Assembly (NCBI GenBank): GCA_000328365.1 | Contig: KB298735.1 | Location: 79,831 to 143,830 of the forward strand | Direction of reading: 5' to 3' | From: Capitella teleta | Taxonomy: Eukaryota; Annelida; Polychaeta; Capitellidae | Length of the DNA: 64,000 bases | The notes under the pieces: model-generated | Seen by the model: only the letters and a program-made list of their open reading frames with translations | What the model was told of the DNA's origin: nothing | Database searches by the model: none | Part shown: positions 34,321-45,505 of the stretch, one piece after another | How positions within the stretch are numbered: position 1 is the first letter of the stretch | Layout of the letters: every line of letters starts with the position of its first letter | Translations under genes and position numbers: made by a program

Positions 34321-35332
34321 GTATATAATAATATCAAGGGAAGTCACTGATTTCTCAGCAGAACAATAACAAAGCCTCGGAACCTACATTCCCCTCACGG
34401 GAGAGAGCTGAGGCTTCGGATCTGGCAAGATTATGAATAAATGAACCTATAGACACCAAAAACTCCGCACGGCAGTGACTAATTAGTCATTAATTGCACA
34501 AAAATGCTTCCATTTCCAAAACGACTACCAACGGGCACGATCGCTGCAGCATTCGACCTTCACCTTAACAAGCCGCTCAGTGATTGATCAATAATAGTCC
34601 AGCTGAGAAATGCAATTGAAATTAATCAGAGCATTCACTCGATAGAGATCAGTCCAGCAGTACGATTCTATAAATTATTGGATGCATATAACAGTATCCA
34701 GATAATTTTATAGTTCGTAATACTGGTTATAAATTCTAAAGTTATTAGATAGATAACACAACATGTTGTGAGGTATATAAAACGATTCTAAACATAAACA
34801 CCAGAGGGCGCTGTGTGTCGTCTGCTAATTCCCGTCAAGTCAACTTACTTAAATGCAATGTGTCTTTTAACTCTAACTCCTTTTTCTAACCTATTCCATG
34901 CTCAATTTGACTCTCAGAATAGCTTTTATTGTTCGAGAGACAATTATAGACAGGATGTTTCACTCTAAAGCCAATCTTTTTCAATTAAGAATGTATCCTG
35001 AGCTCTACACTTTTGCAGCTCCATTCCGGTTTTAAGGATTTTATTTCGACATTTAGCGATCGTTAGATCGCTGCGCGCTGAAAATTTGCTGCGGTCCGAC
35101 AAAATGGATGCATCGTACCCGTTGCTAGTCGTTTTGCAACTGATTGGATTTTTGGCCAATTAATTAGTAATTAGGCGTTGCCGTACGAGATTATTGGTGT
35201 CAATCGTTTCATTTATTGGTTATCTTGCCAGATCCGAAGTTTCGGCTCCGTCTTTTGAAGAGAAGATTGCTTTCGAGGCAAGCGTCCTAAGATTGACAGG
35301 AATCAGTGACTTCCCTTGATATTATATATATA
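34321..35332. mobile_element. Foldback-type element with about 230-bp inverted arms
   Basis: The left arm (about 34321-34550) and right arm (about 35100-35332) are diverged inverted copies. Shared landmarks from the outside inward are ATATCAAGGGAAGTCACTGAT, CTTCGGATCTGGCAAGAT, AATAAATGAA, GACACCAA, CGG...CTAATTA and AAAACGACTA-CAACGGG. Similar AT-rich sequence (TATATAATA) lies at both outer edges, so the exact ends and the duplication are unclear. The roughly 550-bp centre codes for nothing I recognise. Long arms with no transposase suggest a non-autonomous foldback or MITE-like DNA transposon. Confidence 0.75.
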
Positions 35333-35909
35333 GACAGAAAGCATTCACTGCATTGAGTTTTGTCCACATCTGCTCGCTCACTGGTAAGACTCCCTGTGAT
35401 TTCCGTATCAATTTTCAGTTGGAATAATAGGAACTCGTTCGTCGGTCTTTGTCTATGCGGAAATCGACACCTAAAGGATGCTGAAATGATATATGTAACC
35501 GGTGCCTGGCGCCTGGGTCTGATACTTCATTTCATCTTTTGGGTGTCGATATCTTGCACGCGAAAGAACCCCGCACTAGTCCCTTGAATGACATCCAGGA
35601 GATGGATTAAAAGACGCGTGAACCAAACACCCACGCAACAGATCCATGGATGTCTTGCCTGAAATGCACAAGCAGCAACGCTCCAATCAGGTGCCACAGA
35701 GGACATCTCACACCCGCATAAGCATAAATATTAATGAAGAAACGATTCAAATTAAAATGCCAAACCAATAAGATCACATCACAAAATCCCAATAGCATCA
35801 TCATTCAGAGCCCAGGACCCTTCGAAATAGCTTGCACACAAGCCGCATTAAGAGAAATTGTTTGGTTTAAAACAAAAGATAAGCAAAGTCGTGGATAGTA
35901 GTATTACAT

Positions 35910-36036
35910 TATTATATTATATTATATTATATTATATTATATTATATTATATTATATTATATTATATTATATTATATTATATTATATTATATTATATTAT
36001 ATTATATTATATTATATTATATTATATTATATTATT
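35910..36036 (+). repeat. Microsatellite (ATTAT)n, about 25 units
   Basis: A pure pentanucleotide array of about 126 bp. It also accounts for the long plus-strand frame at 35858-36277, whose centre is a repeated ILYYI peptide and which is not a gene. Confidence 0.95.
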
Positions 36037-36311
36037 TAGTTATGTTATTATTATTAGAACATTCGACAAAAGAGCACCGAAGCTTACGAAAAGCCATACT
36101 TTATTCGGAGGGAAAAACAAAAAGTTGAGAAATGAGTCACACAGATGCTTTGTTGTTCATATGTTATCTGAAATTGCCAATCGAGGGATTCCATTATTGA
36201 AATATTTTTACAGTTCACACAGTAATTCCAGGGTGCCCCCTCCCCCATCCGCCATGAAATGCCATATTGCCAGTTGAATGCCTGGGTTCGAGGAAGCAAT
36301 ATAGATAAACT

Positions 36312-36590
36312 GTCAATACATTTAGTCTGCTGAATTATGCACTAAGAGTTCAATAAAACCTGGAGCACAAGGTATAGGCATCAGTTTGTCCATCTCCTTT
36401 CTGACGACGGGGCTGACATGAACACTTCGTCACCATGAAAGCTACCAGACCAGCAACCATTTGGAAAGATGCGCCATCTGAGATCGAATGGATATATATT
36501 GCACGGTTTCTTAGAAGATGGGTGCTATGGATGAATGACGTGCAAGGAGTTATGTCCCAATCAAAGGGATTGTGTTTTTGTGAAATCAAT
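36312..36590 (+). repeat. Dispersed repeat R2, copy 3
   Basis: Same orientation as copy 1. It shares the left boundary (CAATACATTTAGTCTG...GAATTATGCA) and the minus-strand 79-codon frame ending CSCQPRRQ...LCSRFY-stop, with many substitutions and small length changes in between. Confidence 0.65.
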
Positions 36591-37311
36591 TATTCACCTA
36601 TTCATTCCCGGCATTCAATGGTATTTTGACGTTATGTAATTCTAGTGCAATATACAGGAGTTAGGTTGCTAAGAGTCATATCTGCATCTGAGGACAACTT
36701 GCTGCTGCAAAAGTCTTATATATACAAACTCCTTGTGCCCATAATACCAATAATACTGGCCGATGATGCCTTACATTATTATTATTACATCTTTTATTCT
36801 AAGCTGTGCAACACTTCCCTTTCGTATGATTGAAATGATTCGGGGAGGAGGGTTGCAAGCGGTTCTATGGCATCTGGTTTTAATGTCGATGTTCTAATCC
36901 CTCATTTGCTAACTGTTTCTCGTGACTAGGCGAAAGGGGGTGAGGACAAAGTTATTCCCTTTGATTGTGATGTACTGTTTGACATAATAATTACAATTAT
37001 TTTGGATATACATGTACGTCCTAATGCTCATTATTTTGTGAGTTATATGTACAATTTCAAATCAACTAGATTTGCGCACTGAACGAGTGATATGGTATTA
37101 TAACCTATACATGAGGATATATATATAAAGCAAAATATCACCATAATTATTAGAGGCATCCGATCGGCACGTAGAAGATTTTGCAAACACAATACAAAAT
37201 ATATTCTGTGTTGATTTCATTCGGTGCCACTATAAGCCCGAATCAACATGAAAGACTACACTGTACATTGCAGTTTTAAGTTATTTAATTGAATCGGTAA
37301 ACTATAAAACA
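36591..37311. other. Intergenic stretch, no gene seen
   Basis: AT-rich sequence with no recognised motif on either strand. Confidence 0.5.
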
Positions 37312-37382
37312 GGGGGCGGTCGGAGACGAACCGGCGACCTCCCAATCTGCAGTCGAATACTCTACCACTGAGCTATATCCCC
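37312..37382 (-). tRNA. tRNA-Cys (GCA)-like gene, possibly a pseudogene
   Basis: The 71 bases align end to end with animal tRNA-Cys(GCA). The A-box region ATAGCTCAGTGGTAGAG and the anticodon loop CTGCAGA (GCA) are intact. The base after the acceptor stem is U, the normal Cys discriminator, and a TTTT run follows shortly. The acceptor stem has A-C mismatches at 5-68 and 7-66, the T-stem has one mismatch, and the T-loop reads TTCGTCT with T for the universal A58. These defects make a decayed copy more likely than a working gene. Confidence 0.55.
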
Positions 37383-38835
37383 ATTGGGGTCAATGCCGAG
37401 TTGAGACAAAGTGAGCGTAAGTTGGAATGCACCAGGCGCCATTTAAATGTTATCGGAATGACCTCTGAAAGACCTCAACCATTTTGGAGTGACGTTATGA
37501 TATCAGGTTTATCTTCATAGACACGACGCCATCACGATTCACGCGGACGATTACAAGTTCTTTAGTTTCCCCAGTCGTCAAGTTTTGATTTAACCTGAGA
37601 TAATTATCAGCGCATCGACTTCTCCTGAAAGTGAAAACGCGGCGCTGGATTTCCCAGAAATCCGTTCGTTGATCAGTCTCGATAAAATGCTGGCAATACA
37701 AACAGTGAAGGTTATGAATGGGTTCAATTCCTGGAAAATGTATCCCAGGGATGGCTCTTTTAGATGACATGTTGGGGCTGGACTAAAAAAGGAAAAAAAA
37801 GAAGAGATAGACTTAAAAGCCATCTGTCATGGTGATTCTTTAGATCCTTAACACTCATGGTCTAATAATCTGACAGGTGAAAGGTTTGTCTTAGAGATAA
37901 TTTAAATTCAATAGGCCTATATAGGCCAATGCACAAATATAGTGAAATATTGTTAATTTCGTATGGGGATTCAAACGCCTTCCATGTGAACTAAACTCTA
38001 ATATTAGATTTCATGCATTTTGCAGTGAACCGACCCAAACCATTGTTACAATGCAGTACTATACAATATGACCATCTACATCTCTGTTTGAAGTATAGCA
38101 GATCATCACTTATGCACCAAAAGAAACCAAACTAGATTTTCCACAACACTATATTTAATAAATTTGATATCAAGCATCACAGTGTGGTCATTATGTAACT
38201 ACTGGAGACTCTCATTCTATAAATTAAACTTCATGTATGTACATAAATGAAGAACGAGGGAGATAAACAAACATAAAAGAATCAACAAGCGATTCCTATA
38301 AACAATTTGTCATTGACTAGGATTAAATATAACAAATCATGTATATTTATGGAATAAATTGCAAGAGTAAAAGTAATGATGAACGATGTTTAATAATTAT
38401 CAGCTATGATGTAATCGACATGTTGACATCCACAAAAAAGGTGGTCAACATTAAATATAGGAAGCTTAATATTAAAATGTACAAAAATACGCTTGTCATC
38501 ACCCGTTAGTTCCACACGGATACGGGAAGTATTGCAATCAACCGACACATCTATGCATTCAATAACATCACAATCATGACGTTCAAGAAATCCCAAACTC
38601 TCATTTCCTATGTCTCCTAAACCAGCAGCTGCTGAGATGTTTTCAAAAATAGCAGTTGCATGATCACATACTACACGCACTCAAGGTTATTGACCTTATG
38701 CTTAATGCTTGAATCAGTCAAGTAATGATCATTGCGAGGAGTTTGGTTCAGCAAGAGGCTCAGAGAGAGCGTGGAAGTTGTAAGACACAAACTTTGCTGG
38801 CTGGTATTGATTGACTGCAGCCTTACGTAGTTTGG
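37383..38835. other. Intergenic stretch, no gene seen
   Basis: Open frames at 37495-37823 and 38390-38680 (minus) show no domains. Nothing else was seen. Confidence 0.5.
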
Positions 38836-38893
38836 GTTCCTCCTCCTCCTCCTTCTCCTTCTCCTCCTCTTCTTCTTATTCCTCCTCATCCTC
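38836..38893 (+). repeat. Polypyrimidine tract (CCT/CTT-rich)
   Basis: About 58 bases almost wholly of C and T (CCTCCTCCT, TTCTCC, TCTTCTTCTT units). On the minus strand it produces a false poly-arginine frame. Such tracts can adopt triplex structure. Confidence 0.9.
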
Positions 38894-40048
38894 GCCCCGT
38901 CTACTTTGAAGGAGCATATTTCATTTGTCCAGCTGCCCCATCAGAAAAGTTGTAAACTGCAAATTGAAATTATGTTTGGAGATTGATCGATATTCTGTGT
39001 GGCCTATTTGCCACGTGTCATTTTTCCTTCAGAGAGAAGTGGCTGGCAGTGGTAGTTCAGTCTGGGTAGCAGTAAGGTCAATGATGCACGCTGAAAGCAG
39101 TGCACTTTGGCCTTGTGTGGTTCAATATTCCAGGCTATGAAATTATTCAGAGAAATGTCGAGAAAATAGCCAGCATTGACACGTCACATGTTTTTTGAAG
39201 TGAATGCGTTTTCTCTGCATGTTTTTTAAACGTAAATCAGCACTAGTGACCAGTGAGATAACAGATACAGATTCATAGTTAGTATCTGCAATTCAACTAC
39301 ATCTTTGGACACACGAAATATTGCGGCGTTTCACTATTACACACACTATTCTATATGGCCTGTTTTGTTTTGTTCAAATGATTACTTTAAACCATTCGAA
39401 CACGATTCGCTTGCGTGCGTACCTTGGCGATCCACATTGATTAGTTCTTCTTCAAATAACTCAGGTTTAATTGGAGAAGCTGGGAATTAACATAGAATCA
39501 AATTGTGGTGATTGGGATTGTAAAAGTGATCGATATGGTCCACTAATTTGTTCAGTGATGTAATTTAGGAGTGATCTTTGCGGCACCGGATAACACACCA
39601 CGAGTGAAATCCAATTCGGTTTCATTCGTCGTCCTTCAATTAAGTGTTGTTTGAATTCAACAGTGTTCCAATCCGGTAATCAACTCGAATACGAATTTTT
39701 TCTTAGAATGTTTTTACCTTGGCGCACATTAAGTCTTTGATAATCCTGTTCTACTGAGTATTTTATCGATGCATGATTGGAACTGTTTTAGTTTGCACAA
39801 TGTTTACATAATTAAAATGTCCAAGCATTGCACGTATCTGTCTTGGGTTTCGCAGACATCACGTGACCCAGATCGATTCCCTGAATGAGACTGATATACC
39901 AGAGGTACTGTCGCATTTCGGTCACATTCAATTGCGACATGTAGGTTTTCCATTTTATTCTAACATTTGTCTTTTACCTCTTCTCTCTGTCTCTCGGGAA
40001 GCCATACGCAGTACGCGAACAAACATTTCGCAAAGAGACAAACCTGAA
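38894..40048. other. Intergenic stretch, no gene seen
   Basis: No domains were recognised in the short open frames of either strand, and no repeats of note were found. Confidence 0.5.
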
Positions 40049-40062
40049 TGACGTCACTTCCG
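40049..40062 (+). promoter_or_regulatory. CRE plus ETS-like site upstream of the jacalin-like frame
   Basis: A perfect CRE palindrome TGACGTCA (40049-40056) overlaps CACTTCCG, an ETS/GABP-type core. They lie about 45 bases before the ATG at 40104. This combination is common in animal core promoters, but two short motifs can occur by chance. Confidence 0.3.
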
Positions 40063-40103
40063 TCACGATCCGCAGCTAAACCACAAGGAAGATATCCAGC
40101 GAA

Positions 40104-40334
40104 ATGTTCTACATTGATTCTCACTCTTTGAACGACGGTCTCGTTAATCTGAAGTTTTACTCGAACAAAAAGGGGGGGGGGGTGTTTGGCCCGTATGGAA
40201 ACGCAGAGGATGGGGCCTTCGTCAAACCAGACAGCTATGTCGAAATCAGCGGCTATCGTCTGATCACAACGTCTGTCACTGTACCGTGTCCGAATTTTAT
40301 TGCCAGTATGATTCCGACCTTTAATGCATGCTGA
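40104..40334 (+). CDS. Short jacalin-like (ZG16-like) lectin frame, possible exon or remnant
   Basis: A 76-residue frame from ATG 40104; the frame is open back to a TAA at 40077. The middle (GLVNLKFYSNK, then GVFGPYGNAEDGAF and PDSYVEISGY) resembles the first half of a jacalin-fold domain: a strand with an aromatic, a glycine-rich GPYG turn, an acidic/aromatic step, and a V-x-ISGY strand like the VSGKY region of animal ZG16. Only about half a domain is present and the last 20 residues do not fit. A run of ten G encodes GGG in frame. Two AATAAA signals follow within 60 bases (40374-40379, 40387-40392). It could be a last exon, a small single-exon gene or a remnant. The family call is tentative. 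Confidence 0.35.
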   Translation: MFYIDSHSLNDGLVNLKFYSNKKGGGVFGPYGNAEDGAFVKPDSYVEISGYRLITTSVTVPCPNFIASMIPTFNAC

Positions 40335-40373
40335 TATCGGGAATGTTGCACATCATTTTGTGTGTTTTAATTG

Positions 40374-40392
40374 AATAAATTACCTGAATAAA
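40374..40392 (+). terminator. Two overlapping-range AATAAA polyadenylation signals
   Basis: AATAAA occurs at 40374 and 40387, 40 and 53 bases after the stop codon of the jacalin-like frame, on the same strand. The placement fits a real transcript end, but AATAAA is frequent in AT-rich DNA. Confidence 0.3.
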
Positions 40393-41224
40393 TTAACTCA
40401 TATTATAGTCCTTTAATTTTGACAATTTTATAACAAAATCACGTGTTTGTAGGAAAGGTATGTGCATAAAATAAACACATTTACGCCGCTTGAAACGAAA
40501 ATAAAATATTTTTTTATTCAAATCAGCCAATAAATAAAAAGTCAACGCGCTCCCAATGCGCCACCGATGTACATGTCTCCAACACGTGCCACAGTACATA
40601 TTCTCCTCGTAAAACTAACATGTTTGTCCTCCAGGTGGGCCAGATATTTAGTTAAATTAGAACCGTGGTGGTAGCATGCCAACAATATGCTCAACGCCGT
40701 TCAGTCGAAGCGATGAATATTCCCTGCATTCGATCTAATTCTGATTAGTCGAAGAACAAACATTTTGTGCGCCAACGAGAACAAAGTAGTCTCTCGTCGG
40801 GACACATAAGAAATACCAGTGAACAACCTTCTCATAGATCTTTGAGTGTTGTGTACGAAAGCGCCGCCACATATCACCTGTAGGGAATCCAGGAGCGACA
40901 GCCTTCCTGGAACGCACTTGGACATAATTATGAGGGTGTGTCATGGCGGTGCTGTTGAAGCCCAAGTTAAAAAGCATGAGCCCAACATTATTCAGCACTG
41001 TTTTATACACGCCGTAACATCAGACCTCAAGAATCGCAAAGATGCATCCATTCAGAAGAATGGGTTATGCTTGTTTGACATGTCTTGAACGTTATACGAC
41101 ATTAACATATTAAAGTTATTTTGACATTTTGGAAATAATATGAATTGAAAGGGGCACCGAGAAGTCAGTTTGGTTGACTGGTAACACCCCAATCCCCGTC
41201 GTGTTATTTCTAAAGCCCATTGTA

Positions 41225-41480
41225 ATATTTGACATTCTGCTAAGAAAACGCTTCTGGATGTTTTGTCCTCGATGGATGGTCAGCCATGCGGAAGGATGCA
41301 GCAGAGGAGCCTTTCGTCCTTGCCCCTGATGAAGCATACGTGCAGTGCTCTTTGTCTGAATAAAAAAGGAGGAACGTATTCATGCCTAATTGTCTCTTTG
41401 CAGCATTGAAACATTATGCTCACGTGAATCATGGCAGATTCGTTTTAGCTAAGCGACTGTTTGTGATGTTTTTGCGTCGT
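41225..41480 (+). repeat. Dispersed repeat R3, copy 3
   Basis: Plus-strand copy with the fullest extent of the family. It shares GGTCAGCCATGCGGA and GTCTCTTTGCA with copy 1, and the AAGGATGC and GCTAAGCGAC segments with copy 2. No coding capacity was recognised. Confidence 0.6.
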
Positions 41481-41992
41481 GGCAAATTGATCCATCCAGG
41501 GTTCAGCATCGATATTTGAGCACATAAAATGATACAAATAAGATGATTGGGTTCATTGCATGATATGGAGTTGTGTTGCCTGTACTAATCAAGGAGTTGA
41601 TTGGCCCTGCGAGCAAGGGGTTGTTGTGACCTTCTTTGTGGAAATCTAGGTTCGGAAAGAGGTTGATCATGACGCTGGGAAGCGATCAAGATCAGAGACA
41701 TGTGCTCAGGTACTAATTGCCAAAAAAGGAGAGAGGTCATTGTAGCATTAAGCAATGCAGTCTCATCAACCGGAACTATTGATGTTGCAATAAGTTTTAC
41801 AAAGCAAATGGGACAGAAACATGGACACCACAACTGGAATTACATTAAAACATTGGTCAGATTATGCATGCCTAGGTATTGAGTAATTTAGAACTTACAG
41901 CCCTGTAGTACACATCCATGTTAACTGATTAGATGTGAAGGTGAAAAGGTATAAGATACATACGTGAACTTTAATCATTTTATAAGTCCCAT

Positions 41993-42183
41993 CATTTCAA
42001 TAAATTTTAAGGACACATCACCAATGGTCACCTTATGGTCAGATAGGATGGTCAAGGGATTATGTATTTGAATAATTGCTCCGAGGCATTTCAATAAATT
42101 ACTTTAAGGACACATCACCAATGGTCACCTTATGGCCAGATAGGATGGTCAAGGGATTATGTAGTTGAATAATTGCTCCGAGG
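41993..42183 (+). repeat. Tandem duplication, two units of 94 and 97 bp
   Basis: Unit 1 (41993-42086) and unit 2 (42087-42183) run from CATTTCAATAAATT to TTGCTCCGAGG and differ by about two substitutions and a 3-base insertion. The duplication is recent. The sequence has no recognised function. Confidence 0.9.
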
Positions 42184-42239
42184 CAAGCCGAGTAAAGATA
42201 TGCAGTTACAGAATCACGAGGCCATTATATAAGGCCATA

Positions 42240-42296
42240 TACGAGGCCAAATTATTTAAATCGCATAATATGCGATTTCTATAATTTGGCCTCGTA
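42240..42296. repeat. 57-bp palindrome
   Basis: TACGAGGCCAAATTAT and its complement flank an inner palindrome AAATCGCATAATATGCGATTT, with one or two unpaired bases between. The motif GAGGCC also occurs just to the left (42218-42224). A second palindrome, perfect 12-bp arms around one base, lies at 42335-42359. Confidence 0.85.
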
Positions 42297-42359
42297 TTGT
42301 CAATATTGTCAATTATTATTGTCAAATTATTGTCAATATGCAGATATTATCTGCATATT

Positions 42360-44489
42360 AACAATAATTGGGTTATTCTTAAAGCAAGCCATCATAATGT
42401 CCAGTCTGCGATTGTGTTATCTCATTCTCTTAGAATCTCTTTTATAATGTAATCTTATTCAGCGAGTGCACAACGGATTTTTTTATTATTATATCATAAT
42501 GCACGCATTATGAACTTAAATACACAAGGCTGATTGGCTGACAGACTCTCTGAGTGTTATAATGCAATTTAACAAACCCCAAGGTAGTGAGACAATTTCA
42601 GTTGTGGCTGTGGCACGGGAACTTTGTTTAACTTGCTTTCTTTTACAAACAGGAAGTTTGATTGCGCTTGCTTCTTCTGCCCTGTCACAAATATCTAATG
42701 ATCAAGCATGTTTGGCAGACTGGCAGAGTGCCAACAAAGAGCAAATCCTAGCTGTCTATTTCACATGAAAAATGAATATGTATTACGGGAATCATTATAG
42801 GGTATTTTTTGTAATACATTCCGCCGAAAGACGCGTATTCCGCCACAAAGTATTGCCAACCAAATCATGTTTGCTCGAAAATTTTAGCAAAGGAAGGTAA
42901 AGCATAATTATAATGACCGTTTACCCCCTTAGTTGTGTCAAGTAACCACGACAGACTATCTAATGAATGATGCTGCAGCTTCATCGGATATTCCGAATAA
43001 ACCTGTCCTAGCGTCTATATCAGCTGCTTGATCTTTAATTTGTCACCAATTGTTGGCAGTTGCAGCTGCAATATCAGACAGATTCCTTATATTGATGGTC
43101 TAATTACATGCAAATATACTCCCTCACCTACGAAAAATGCAAGCCTCCCAATACAGTGTGTGGACTAAGAATATAATGCGTGTCCAATGTTTACCTATAA
43201 TGTACAATAACGATACGATCAAAGATACTCCGTTCGGGCCTACATGGAATATCTTTGATATAACTAACGACTTATGAGAATGATTTCAGAGTTTGTAAAT
43301 AACCAGCTGAAAGCATCATCTCCTTTCCACAACTTTCATAAAATAGTTTCCCGGTGATAATTTGAGGCTATAAATATAATTCCGCAAAGTACGTCGCTGA
43401 TGCGGCAATTTGAATGGATGGTGTTGCGGACGCAGTATTTGGCCCAACGGAGCTGATCACAGCGCAATTCGGATGCGTTGGCCAAGGTGTTTTCTGCCTC
43501 GGACGATTAACATATTAGCCGTAAAAATACGATATAGTCGCCTGGCGCATTGCAGAGCTGCATTCCTTACAGCTCAGTCAGATCTATTGATGATTATATC
43601 GAACACATACGACTCAATATATTACCTGCGGTGCATATTTCAATGCAGCTATTACTCATCTCTTTAAAGCTAAATCACGATCATATTTATTATAAGCCAG
43701 CATGGTAATCGGCCACATAGTTGTTATAATTGCAGGCTACATCATTATTATAAGGGAAATCAAACTAATAATATTATACCAACAATGAAGCAAGAAGAAC
43801 AGCAGATCATTCCGATGCTTGCGCCGACACAAAAATCCATTGGATTCAGTGTCCACAACGCAAAACACCTTTCCACACTCGAGACTGATCTATCAAATAT
43901 TCTCGGAATAGTTCAAGGAGAACTGAAAGCATAGTTAAGGCCATAAATTGATGGATGCGATACCTGCCCTTTGAAAAATACCCGAAGATGGCATAAAACA
44001 GGGCGCTAACGATTAGGAGGTGTCCTCAGACAATGCCGCAATGTCCAACGAAGAGAAAGTTTCGCCGATGCTGACAATTAATATCAATTGCAGGGTCTGG
44101 ATCATTACAAAATGTAATGAATATGTCCATTAAACCCCTCCTCTATCTCATGTTTATCAATAATTAGTAAATGACTTTTTTATTTATTATTTAACGATTT
44201 GATCCTTCATTGAAAGCAAACGAATATTATGTATGTACATGCAGTACTGTAGAACAGCAATCATCAAGAATATCAAGCATGTTTATTAGTCCATTTGTAT
44301 CTATTATTTTTATTATTAGGTATTATCATTATAAATTATATCAATATCAACTTTTATCGATATATTTCTAAATTTCGATTTCGATTAGCATTGCAAAATG
44401 AAATATAAAGCCACAATGGTTTTCGTTATTATTGAGATAATCGTTAATCCTTATTCTTATCATCCTTCTGTTTGGTTTCCCCTACTATT
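42360..44489. other. Intergenic stretch, no gene seen
   Basis: No domains were recognised. A hairpin with 14-bp arms and one mismatch (ATCAAAGATACTCC) lies at 43218-43231 and 43246-43259. Confidence 0.5.
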
Positions 44490-44690
44490 ATTGATGAATC
44501 CCACCGACAGAAGTACACAGTACCCGACCTAAATTGTTACGCATTCGGGTAGTGTCACCAAAGATTAACAATGCATTTTTATGATCCACAATCATGATGC
44601 CCGTGGCTCAATCGAGTCTCGAACCCGAGACCTCGGTCTTCAGAATGACCATATAATTGCAATCAGCAGGTAAAACTAAAAAAAACAGGG
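44490..44690 (-). mobile_element. tRNA-derived SINE copy, diverged subfamily (minus strand)
   Basis: On the minus strand it reads B box (CGGGTTCGAGACTCG), CCACGGGCATCATGATTGTG, then the TCTTTGGTGACAC and GCGTAACAA segments, in the same order as the SINE at 13694-14004 but with many changes. The 143 bases 44520-44662 recur almost exactly, inverted, at 45264-45406. The A box and (ACTC)n tail are not clear. Confidence 0.75.
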
Positions 44691-45167
44691 TAGATGCACA
44701 ACCGAAGCAAATAGTAGGTAACCAGGGTACTCTACAATAATTCATTTTATTTCACGCCACAAACGATGAATAATGGACTTAGATTTATAGACATTGAAAA
44801 GGAGGATAAAAATAAGTGAGTGCATCAAGAGAGATGACCAGTATGAACACGGTCTTCAAAAAACATGAAGGAACGGACTATATGCAAAAGGTCAGCCGTG
44901 ATTGATGACATATTTAGTCGTAAACATTTGAGTCAACCGGATCTCAGGTGATCTCATGAAATTATCAATGGATAAACACCGCACCTGGTCTTCATTCATC
45001 CTCAAATCAGGGTAAAACTCCACACAAAATTTCATCCAGGGTTTATCTTGTAAAAGGAATTAACACAATGGCGTTTATTGTACTTACAGTGAAGTAGGTT
45101 TATGCTCATACACCCAAGAGTGAGATTCGAGTAGAGGGTACATGCATAGGGGACATAAAAGCAACAA

Positions 45168-45262
45168 AGAGAGGGTATATAGAGGCTGCTGGATGCGACT
45201 TCTTTATTAGTAAAATGACTATGTTTATGCGTCGTGAAATTCGCACGGAATAATCATGAGCA
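45168..45262 (+). repeat. 95-bp direct repeat, left unit bracketing a SINE block
   Basis: Begins AGAGAGGG and ends GAATAATCATGAGCA. The partner at 45409-45505 has the same ends and order, with a 10-base insertion (TTTCGCTCTG-like), a small deletion and a few substitutions. The unit stops one base before the SINE block. Confidence 0.85.
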
Positions 45263-45263
45263 C

Positions 45264-45406
45264 TTGCAATTATATGGTCATTCTGAAGGCCGAAGTCTCG
45301 GGTTTGAGACTCGATTGAGCCACGGGCATCATGATTGTGGATCATAAAAATGCATTGTTAATCTTTGGTGACACTACCCGAATGCGTAACAATTTAGGTC
45401 GGGTAC
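45264..45406 (+). mobile_element. SINE-derived block, inverted twin of 44520-44662
   Basis: These 143 bases are nearly identical to the reverse complement of 44520-44662, and both ends match to the base (GACCATATAATTGCAA and GTACCCGACC sides). It contains the B box and part of the SINE body but neither SINE end. Together with the 95-bp flanking duplications it looks like a templated insertion of a copied segment. It does not look like ordinary retroposition. Confidence 0.85.
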
Positions 45407-45408
45407 TA

Positions 45409-45505
45409 AGAGAGGGTTATAGAGGCTGCTGGATGCGCCTTCTTTCGCTCTGCGAATTAGTAAAATGACTATGTTTATGAAATTCACACGGAATAATGAT
45501 GAGCA
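45409..45505 (+). repeat. 97-bp direct repeat, right unit bracketing the SINE block
   Basis: Right-hand partner of 45168-45262, starting two bases after the SINE block ends. Confidence 0.85.

Noticed and set aside
35858-36277. 139-codon frame with a repeated ILYYI peptide
   Set aside because: It is produced by the ATTAT microsatellite, whose unit in phase has no stop codon.
38671-38889. Poly-arginine minus-strand frame
   Set aside because: Translation of a CCT/CTT polypyrimidine tract.
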